The notes beneath the pieces are model-generated. The model searched no databases, was not told the DNA's origin, and was given only the letters and a program-made list of their open reading frames with translations. A stretch of 30,838 bases of DNA, taken from positions 1-30,838 of the forward strand of contig NIRF01000017.1 of assembly GCA_002878375.1 (NCBI GenBank). Reading direction: 5' to 3'. The DNA is from Dictyoglomus sp. NZ13-RE01 (lineage in GTDB: Bacteria; Dictyoglomota; Dictyoglomia; Dictyoglomales; Dictyoglomaceae). The number at the start of each line of letters is the position of its first letter. Positions within the stretch are counted from its first letter, which is position 1. The translations under genes were made by a program, and so were the position numbers. Below are positions 7,056-12,679 of the stretch, one piece after another.

Positions 7056-8248
7056 TCTTATCTTACCATGAACTTAGAAAAATTGCACCTGAGAAAGCAA
7101 GAGAAATTGTGAGAAAAGTATATATCGAAAATAATTGTAATGTCTCTAAAACTGCTAAAATACTTAATACCTCAAGAAAAACTGTTAGAAGAGCAATTAA
7201 TGGTCCCCTCTCTGATATATCAAGAAGACCTAAATCCTCCCCTAAGAAAACTCCTCCTCATGTGGAAGAACTTGTCCTTAATACTGCTAAAGAAACTGGC
7301 TTCTCCTATAGAAGACTTATGGCTTTCATACAAAGGAAATATTCCATCCCTATCAAAGAAAACACCATCAAGGCTATCCTTAAGAGAAATAACTTCAAAA
7401 AGGAAAAGAGAAAAAGGAAAAAGTCAGGAAGACACCTCTATGATTATGAAAAACTTTCACCTTTTGAAGAACTTCAACTTGATACTAAATATCTTTTAGA
7501 TAAAAGTTCTCTCCCTCATCATGTTTATGAGCACATGAGAAAATATTGTTTACCAAAATATGAGTGGAACATAATTGATGCAAAGACAAGAATAAGGTTT
7601 ACTGCATATTCTTATGAGCGTAACTCTACTTTTGGTTTTTCCTTTATCCTTTTTGTTGTTCTATGGTTGAGAGCTCATAATGTTAGGCATAAAATAAATA
7701 TCAGATTGGATAATGGAGAGGAATTTTGTTCGGGGAGTGAGAGAAAGTTGAGAGAATGGAATGAGCTATTGAGTTTTCTGAATGTGGAGTTAAAGCCAAT
7801 TCCTCCTGGAGCAAAACACTTAATGGGGATAATAGAGAATTCTCATAGGCAGGATGATGAATATTTCTTAGGAATACATGCAGAGAGATGCAGAAATGAG
7901 GCAGAATTTTTAATGAAAGCACAGAGATGGCAAGACACATGGAACATAGCAAAACCAAGTTTTGGGATAGGAATGGAAGGAAAAACACCCTATGAAAAGT
8001 TAAGATCAACGATGTTTTTGGTTCATCCTCATGTTTTAGAATTTCCAGTGATACTTTTAGAGGACCTTCTATCCCTTTATGGTTTGTTTACTAAGAATTT
8101 ATCTATATTTCTAAAGGGTGGTAACTATGTCCATACCAAGTGCCCTTCTTGCCCCCGCCTCTTTATCTTAAGTCATATTTTATCGGGGATAAGGTCCTGT
8201 ATTTCCATTCTCGTCAAGCTTTATTACATATACATCAGCATCTCCTAA
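7052..8248 (+). CDS. IS-A transposase (HTH plus DDE integrase core)
   Basis: It catalyses transposition of IS-A. Residues about 1-60 form a helix-turn-helix (SKTAKILNTSRKTVRRAI), then a second winged-helix region with a basic linker (KKEKRKRKK). The rve-type catalytic core follows. The likely triad is Asp in LQLDTKY, Asp in IRLDNGEEF and Glu in MGIIENSHRQDDEYF. All three are present, so the enzyme may be active. The start ATG at 7052 is placed by AAGGAGG (7036-7042); the GTG at 7043 is too close to it. The frame has no stop inside the element: it reads through the right terminal repeat (8144) and takes its last about 34 residues from flanking DNA. The natural end of the protein is therefore uncertain. 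Confidence 0.85.
   Translation: MILSYHELRKIAPEKAREIVRKVYIENNCNVSKTAKILNTSRKTVRRAINGPLSDISRRPKSSPKKTPPHVEELVLNTAKETGFSYRRLMAFIQRKYSIPIKENTIKAILKRNNFKKEKRKRKKSGRHLYDYEKLSPFEELQLDTKYLLDKSSLPHHVYEHMRKYCLPKYEWNIIDAKTRIRFTAYSYERNSTFGFSFILFVVLWLRAHNVRHKINIRLDNGEEFCSGSERKLREWNELLSFLNVELKPIPPGAKHLMGIIENSHRQDDEYFLGIHAERCRNEAEFLMKAQRWQDTWNIAKPSFGIGMEGKTPYEKLRSTMFLVHPHVLEFPVILLEDLLSLYGLFTKNLSIFLKGGNYVHTKCPSCPRLFILSHILSGIRSCISILVKLYYIYISIS
8145..8159. repeat. 15-bp target-site duplication, right copy
   Basis: Exact second copy of the sequence at 6848-6862, directly after the right end of IS-A. Confidence 0.85.
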
Positions 8249-8349
8249 ATTTAAGGAAAACATATATCAAGCTACCACATAACCACCATCTTTTGTTTGT
8301 TGAATAGAGTTAGCCACATCACTAAATTCTCCGCCATGGGTACTTTGCT
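8180..8349 (-). pseudogene. 3' remnant of a repeat (beta-propeller-like) surface protein gene
   Basis: Read on the minus strand, the frame gives GGEFSDVANSIQQTKDGGYV, then VA, an in-frame TGA, then YMFSLNLGDADVYVIKLDEN and a stop at 8180-8182. The phrases SIQQTKDGGYVVA-Y and DADVYVIKLDENGN are typical of repeat proteins in which such units are used many times, usually secreted or on the surface. The TGA stands where the repeat normally has Gly (GGA to TGA). An upstream TAG near 8350 and the lack of further repeats show that the rest of the gene is lost. The MITE at 8413 lies close to the break. The family reading is from memory of the repeat pattern. Confidence 0.6.
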
Positions 8350-8412
8350 AAATATTTAGATAATCCTCATTCTGAAACTTTGAAGTGTCCCAAGTATATT
8401 CAAATTGTTAAC

Positions 8413-8551
8413 CGCACTTGGTATAGACATGATTGTCACCTGAAGGAATATAGACAAGTTTTTAGTAAACAAACCATAAAGAGAAAGAAGGCTTTTTATA
8501 TGATTACTACTATTGTTACTGTACTGGTACCTATGTCCATACCTATTTGCC
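8413..8551 (-). mobile_element. MITE derived from IS-A, copy 1 (about 139 bp)
   Basis: The left part (8413-8495) matches the last about 75 bases of IS-A read backwards, including AGTAAACAAACCATAAAG. The right part (8503-8551) matches the first about 45 bases of IS-A read backwards, ending with the terminal repeat (CCATACCTATTTGCC at 8537-8551). The whole middle of the element is missing. It has no coding capacity of its own; a 60-codon open frame across it is accidental. No target duplication is visible. Confidence 0.85.
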
Positions 8552-8570
8552 CCGATAGATGAAGTTTTTT

Positions 8571-8597
8571 TTGAAGAAGTTGTAGAAAGAATATAAT
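8571..8597 (+). promoter_or_regulatory. Promoter candidate for the helicase gene
   Basis: TTGAAG (8571-8576) lies 15 bases before TATAAT (8592-8597), the first of overlapping TATAAT-like boxes in an ATATA run. The spacing is short. It sits 20 bases after the MITE. Confidence 0.4.
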
Positions 8598-8637
8598 ATA
8601 ATATAATAGAAAACTTTCTAAGGATATTAATAAAAAT

Positions 8638-10182
8638 ATGATTGATATTGAATTTAATGAGCAGTTTAAAAAAGCTTTAGATTTAATGGAAAATACAAAT
8701 AAAAATGTCTTTATAACAGGAAAGGCAGGAACAGGAAAGTCTACCCTTTTAAATTACTTTCGGTCTATTACAAAGAAAAATATTGTAGTTTTGGCTCCTA
8801 CAGGGGTTTCTGCCCTAAATGTTAATGGAGAGACCATTCACTCTTTTTTTGGATTTAAGCCCAATGTAACTTTGCAGAGTATAAGAAAGCTTAAAGATAA
8901 AGAGGCAAAAATTTACAAAGAGATAGATACTATTGTTATTGATGAGATCTCTATGGTGAGGGCAGATCTTTTGGATTGTGTAGATTACTTTTTGAGATTA
9001 AATGGAAAAAGTAAGAGTAAGCCCTTTGGTGGAATCCAAATGATCTTTATTGGAGATCTATATCAGCTTCCTCCTGTGGTTACATCAAAGGAAAAAGAAC
9101 TTTTTACAAAAAGATATAAAAGTCAATATTTTTTTGATTCTGATGTATTTAAAGATCTCCCTGTAGAATTCATTGAATTGGAGAAGGTTTATAGGCAAAG
9201 AGATGAGAAATTTATAAATCTTCTTAACGAAATTAGAAACAACACCATAATTGAGGAAAGCCTAAAATTATTGAATAGCAGAGTAAGAGAAAATTTTGAA
9301 GATTCTGATTATACTGTTTATCTTACTCCTTTAAATGAAACTGCAAATAAAATAAACATGGAAAAGCTAAATTCCTTAAAGGGGAAATTATATGAGTGGA
9401 ATGCATATATAGAAGGAGAGTTTGATGAGAATTCCTACCCTACTGATGCAATTCTTTATTTGAAAAAGGGAGCCCAAGTAATGATGCTAAATAATGATAG
9501 TAAAGGAAGATGGGTGAATGGAAGTATTGGGAAAGTTGTGGATATAAAAAGGTCAAAAAATTATGAATTTGATATAATAAAGGTCCAATTTCCCGATAAT
9601 AGGGTTGAAGAGGTATATCCCTTTACTTGGGAAATATTTCACTATAGATACAATGATGATATAAAGATGATTGAGACAGAGGTTGTGGGATCCTTTACCC
9701 AATATCCTTTAAGGCTTGCCTGGGCAGTTACCATTCATAAAAGTCAAGGAAAAACCTTTGATAAAGTAGTTATTGATCTTGAGAGGGGAGTTTTTGCTCC
9801 AGGTCAACTATATGTTGCCCTTAGTAGGTGCACCTCTTTTGAAGGAATTATCCTTAAAAAACCTGTAAAGAAAAGCTATATTCTCTTGGACAAAAGAATT
9901 GTAAATTTTCTAACAAATTTTCAGTATAAACTTTCGGAAAGAGATATTCCCTTAGAAGAAAAGATAAAGATAATTGAGAAGGCAATAAAAGAGAATAAGC
10001 TTTTATCCATTACATATTTAAAGCCTAATGATGAAAAATCAAGAAGAATTATTAAGCCATATGAAATAGGAGAATTTGAATATAATAAGAAGAAATTTTT
10101 AGGTGTTTCTGCCTATTGCCATGAGAGGAAGGAAGATAGAGTTTTTAGAATAGATAGGATATTGGAAATAGATATTGTATAA
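8638..10182 (+). CDS. PIF1-like DNA helicase with C-terminal WYL domain
   Basis: A 514-residue superfamily 1B helicase, expected to unwind DNA 5' to 3' and to help at stalled forks or G-quadruplexes (family knowledge). Walker A is GKAGTGKST (residues 28-36), Walker B is VIDEISM near residue 100, and the motif III region FIGDLYQLPPV follows. The late motifs FTQYPLRLAWAVTIHKSQGK and YVALSRC are intact. Residues about 440-514 form a WYL domain (SITYLKPN..RRIIKPYEI..AYCHERKEDRVFRIDRI), a ligand- or nucleic-acid-sensing module. PIF1-WYL fusions are known from thermophiles such as Thermotoga. The ribosome site is weak. The gene stands alone. Confidence 0.92.
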   Translation: MIDIEFNEQFKKALDLMENTNKNVFITGKAGTGKSTLLNYFRSITKKNIVVLAPTGVSALNVNGETIHSFFGFKPNVTLQSIRKLKDKEAKIYKEIDTIVIDEISMVRADLLDCVDYFLRLNGKSKSKPFGGIQMIFIGDLYQLPPVVTSKEKELFTKRYKSQYFFDSDVFKDLPVEFIELEKVYRQRDEKFINLLNEIRNNTIIEESLKLLNSRVRENFEDSDYTVYLTPLNETANKINMEKLNSLKGKLYEWNAYIEGEFDENSYPTDAILYLKKGAQVMMLNNDSKGRWVNGSIGKVVDIKRSKNYEFDIIKVQFPDNRVEEVYPFTWEIFHYRYNDDIKMIETEVVGSFTQYPLRLAWAVTIHKSQGKTFDKVVIDLERGVFAPGQLYVALSRCTSFEGIILKKPVKKSYILLDKRIVNFLTNFQYKLSERDIPLEEKIKIIEKAIKENKLLSITYLKPNDEKSRRIIKPYEIGEFEYNKKKFLGVSAYCHERKEDRVFRIDRILEIDIV

Positions 10183-10196
10183 TTCTCTCTACCATT

Positions 10197-10251
10197 GGAA
10201 TACGGAAGGGAGATGGTAGAGGTCCGCAAAATAACATAGTATCCACATTAG
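10197..10251. mobile_element. Solo end remnant of IS-B
   Basis: ACGGAAGGGAGATGGTA (10202-10218) is an exact 17-base match to the inverse of the IS-B right end (16204-16220), and the match extends to 22 bases with one mismatch. Just after it, 10225-10250 resembles the IS-B left end (15163-15187). No transposase sequence remains. It lies about 35 bases upstream of the two-component operator. Confidence 0.6.
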
Positions 10252-10286
10252 GCGAATAATCTTTTTTCTGGATTTTCAAATAAAAC

Positions 10287-10319
10287 TTCATTTTTTCTTC
10301 ATTTTTGATATAGTATAAT
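10287..10319 (+). promoter_or_regulatory. Operator repeat and leaderless promoter of the response-regulator gene
   Basis: Two TTCAT repeats (10287-10291 and 10298-10302) lie 11 bases apart and overlap the -35 position. TATAAT (10314-10319) is 6 bases before the ATG at 10326. With a normal 6-7 base distance from -10 to start, the mRNA would begin at the ATG. No ribosome site is present, which fits. The same repeat is found before the acidic protein gene at 11974. Confidence 0.6.
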
Positions 10320-10325
10320 AATAAC

Positions 10326-11000
10326 ATGCGTATTCTGATTGTGGAAGATGAAAAGAAATTGGCATTAGCAATTAAAAAGGGTTTAGAAAGAGAAGGGTTT
10401 GCAGTAGACTGTGCTTTTGATGGGGAAGAAGCCCAATATTTTATAGAGACAGGTTCCGAAGACTATGATTTAGTAATCCTTGATATAATGCTTCCCAAAA
10501 AAGATGGAATTGCTATCTGTAAGGAAGTTAGAAAGAAAGGCATTACTACCCCTATCTTAATGCTTACAGCCAAAGATAAGATTGAGGATAAGGTCTTAGG
10601 ATTAGACAGTGGTGCAGATGACTATCTTGTTAAACCCTTCGCTTTCGATGAATTGCTTGCCAGAATAAGGGCTCTTTTACGTAGACCCAAACAGTTAGTC
10701 CCAGAAATATTGAAGGTAGGCGACTTAACCCTTGATACATCATCAAGAAGAGTGTTCAAAGGAGATAAAGAAATCTTTCTTACAAGTAAAGAATTTGCTA
10801 TTTTGGAGTATCTTATGAGGAATGTGAATAAAATTGTAAGTAGAGAACAGATATTAGCACACGTATGGGATTATGATTCTGAATCTTTTAGTAATGTAGT
10901 AGACGTTCACATTAAAAATTTAAGGAAGAAAATAGATACAGAGAATGGGAATAAAATTCTCCAGACAATTAGAGGAATGGGTTACAGGCTTAAAGGCTAA
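10326..11000 (+). CDS. OmpR-family response regulator
   Basis: A 224-residue DNA-binding response regulator. The receiver domain (residues 1-118) has the acidic pair E7/D8, phosphoryl acceptor D53 in VILDIMLPKKDG, and the Lys of YLVKPF near residue 103. The C-terminal winged helix (about 128-224) has the usual TSKEFAILEYLM, VSREQILAHVWD and VDVHIKNLRKKI. It overlaps the kinase frame that follows, so they form an operon. The direct TTCAT repeats at its promoter and at the acidic protein gene are a likely binding site for this protein, which would make the system autoregulated. It resembles the many metal or envelope-stress regulators of this family, but the signal is unknown. Confidence 0.92.
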   Translation: MRILIVEDEKKLALAIKKGLEREGFAVDCAFDGEEAQYFIETGSEDYDLVILDIMLPKKDGIAICKEVRKKGITTPILMLTAKDKIEDKVLGLDSGADDYLVKPFAFDELLARIRALLRRPKQLVPEILKVGDLTLDTSSRRVFKGDKEIFLTSKEFAILEYLMRNVNKIVSREQILAHVWDYDSESFSNVVDVHIKNLRKKIDTENGNKILQTIRGMGYRLKG

Positions 11001-11963
11001 TATTTTTGAACGTGCCAGGCTTAAGCTTACTCTTTTTTATTTGGTAATAACAATATTAATTCTTTTTTCTTTTAGTATTGCCTTATACTATAATTATTCA
11101 AGAACAATAGGAGAAGACATAGAAGGTAACTTCACTGATGAGGAACAGCACTTCATTATAGAAAAAATTTAACTCGCCTTAAAATAACTCTTATAACTAT
11201 AAATGGTTCAGCAATCTTGGTAATTGGGATAATAAGCTTCATACTCTCCGGAATTACATTGAGACCTATTAAGGAAACTTTAGAAAGAGAAATGCGTTTT
11301 ACCTCAGATGCTGCTCACGAACTTCGTACACCCTTAGCTATTATGAAAACAGAATTGGAAGTGGCATTGAGGGAGCCAGAACTTAGTAAGGATGAAATTA
11401 GTACCTTAATTAGAAGTAACTTAGAAGAAGTAGAAAGAATGTCGAAAATGGTAGAAGAACTGCTTACTCTCTCTCATATGGATTCTAAGAAAAATAAGAT
11501 TAATCTTTCAAGGGTTCTGTTCTCACAATTAGTAGAAAGAAGTGTTGAAAGAATGATGCCTTATGCTAAAAAGAAAAATATTAACCTAAAAACTTATATA
11601 TCCCCAAATACGGTAATATTAGGAGATGAAGAAAAACTTCAACAGCTTGTCTTTAATCTTTTAAAGAACGCTATTGATTACAATAAAGAAAATGGAGAAG
11701 TCAAGATTGAGGTAAATCAATCATCTAAAACTGTTTCCCTTATAGTCTCTGATACAGGAATTGGCATTCCCCCTGAGGATCTGCCACATGTCTTTGAGAG
11801 ATTTTATCGAGTTGATAAATCTAGGTCTCATAAAATTGGTGGAAGTGGATTAGGGCTCTCTATAGTTAAAGCTATTGTTGATGCTCATCATGGAGAGATA
11901 AAAATAAAAAGTACCCTTAATAAGGGGACTATAGTAGAGGTTCAATTCCCTAAATCAAATTAA
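10945..11963 (+). pseudogene. Sensor histidine kinase gene split by a one-base frameshift in an A run
   Basis: The partner kinase of the response regulator. The first frame (10945-11172) gives TM helix 1 (LTLFYLVITILILFSF) and a short outer loop of about 30 residues. It stops just after six A at 11162-11167. Adding one A joins it smoothly, through KNLTRLKITLITINGS, to TM helix 2 and the rest of the kinase. That part has the H box (SDAAHELRTPLA), N box (LVFNLLKNAIDYN), G1 (SDTGIGIPPED), F box (FERFYR) and G2 (GSGLGLSIVKA). Apart from the frameshift, all functional motifs are kept. It may be a true recent mutation, a slippage-read gene, or an under-called base. The kinase start at 10945 lies inside the regulator gene and has no clear ribosome site. 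Confidence 0.85.
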
Positions 11964-11973
11964 TCTTTTTAAC

Positions 11974-12005
11974 TTCATATTAAATTCATCTTTGCCCTCT
12001 ATAAT
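11974..12005 (+). promoter_or_regulatory. Promoter of the acidic protein gene with the same TTCAT operator
   Basis: TTCAT at 11974-11978 and 11985-11989, again 11 bases apart, followed by TATAAT at 12000-12005. The second repeat starts 15 bases before the -10 box here and 16 bases at the regulator gene. The shared layout suggests control by the response regulator. Confidence 0.6.
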
Positions 12006-12039
12006 ATGCCTGTAAATTGATAGAGAAAGGAGGTGAAAG

Positions 12040-12372
12040 ATGATGAAGCGTATAGTTTTATTTGTAGCAATAGGGTTGCTCGCAGTAGGTTTATTAGGAG
12101 GAATCTCCTATGGTAAAGACATTTTTGTGAGTAAGAATTCAGTAGCTTCAACTTCTACTGCAACTCAATTTGTAGATGACAAGACTTCACAAGGCCAGCA
12201 AAATAGCATAGAAGAAGAAAAGAATGACGAAGCTAAAGAAGCAATAGAAAAAGAGGAAGCAAATGAACCACAAGAATTATCTAAGGAAGAAGAAAGCGAG
12301 AACCTTCCCAATGGTGGACACTCTGACCCAGAGGGCACCGATGTAGATCATCAATTTGAAGGAGTAGAGTAG
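12040..12372 (+). CDS. Small secreted acidic protein, probable two-component target
   Basis: A 110-residue protein. Residues 1-24 are a clear signal peptide (hydrophobic core LFVAIGLLAVGLLGG, likely cleavage near SYG-KD). Residues about 45-90 are very rich in Glu and low in complexity, so probably disordered. The last part, GGHSDPEGTDVDHQFEGVE, resembles a tail I recall from small exported proteins of other low-GC bacteria, but its role is unknown to me. The ribosome site AAAGGAGGTGA (12026-12036) is strong; translation can begin at 12040 or 12043. The TTCAT repeat in its promoter ties it to the preceding regulator. A role in binding cations or in envelope stress is only a guess. Confidence 0.8.
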   Translation: MMKRIVLFVAIGLLAVGLLGGISYGKDIFVSKNSVASTSTATQFVDDKTSQGQQNSIEEEKNDEAKEAIEKEEANEPQELSKEEESENLPNGGHSDPEGTDVDHQFEGVE

Positions 12373-12383
12373 TTCTAAAACTT

Positions 12384-12425
12384 TATAGAGGGTCTCCGTA
12401 AATGGAGACCCTCTATAACCCTTTT
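12384..12425 (+). terminator. Terminator after the acidic protein gene
   Basis: A perfect 14-bp stem (12384-12397 with 12404-12417), six-base loop, followed by ACCCTTTT. It starts 12 bases after the stop codon. Confidence 0.8.
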
Positions 12426-12426
12426 A

Positions 12427-12551
12427 AACATAGTTACCCCTTTTAAAATATATAAGTTTTTTGGTAAACAAGCCATAAAGAGAAAGAAGGACTTTTTTTA
12501 CATCATTACCACTATTTACTATAATAGCAACTATGTCCCTACCTATTTACC
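12427..12551 (-). mobile_element. MITE derived from IS-A, copy 2 (about 125 bp)
   Basis: Same build as the copy at 8413: IS-A right-end sequence (ACATAGTTACC, then GGTAAACAAGCCATAAAG) joined to IS-A left-end sequence (CTATGTCCCTACCTATTTAC). The join AAAGAGAAAGAAGG is the same in both copies, so they descend from one deleted ancestor. The outer 12 bases of its left end are lost. Confidence 0.8.
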
Positions 12552-12570
12552 AAGTAAAAATAAGAATCTC

Positions 12571-12598
12571 TTGCAATTTTTTTCAAAATAGATATAAT
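12571..12598 (+). promoter_or_regulatory. Promoter of the P-type ATPase gene
   Basis: TTGCAA (12571-12576), 16-base spacer, TATAAT (12593-12598). It lies 20 bases after the MITE and leaves a leader of about 75-107 bases, depending on the start used. Confidence 0.6.
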
Positions 12599-12679
12599 AT
12601 TTTCATAAAAAGTTTATTTTTGTTTTAGTTTGCGTTTTTTATAGCATTCTTAACACAGGATGTTATAAAGAATTTTGGT

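Larger units (their letters stand above)
6863..8144 (+). mobile_element. Complete insertion sequence IS-A, 1282 bp
   Basis: The element begins GGCAAATAGGTATGGACATA (from 6863), and its other end, read inward from 8144, is GGCACTTGGTATGGACATAG. These are imperfect inverted repeats of about 25 bases. A perfect 15-bp direct repeat flanks it. It carries a 41-codon leader ORF, a hairpin over the transposase ribosome site, and one transposase gene. The single-ORF HTH plus DDE design and a long target duplication resemble the IS481 group, but the ends do not start TGT, so I leave the family open. Related fragments or miniature forms lie at 4513, 8413, 12427 and 20989. Confidence 0.88.

Noticed and set aside
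8380-8562. A 60-codon open frame on the plus strand
   Set aside because: It lies almost wholly inside the IS-A MITE, has no ribosome site and no family resemblance.
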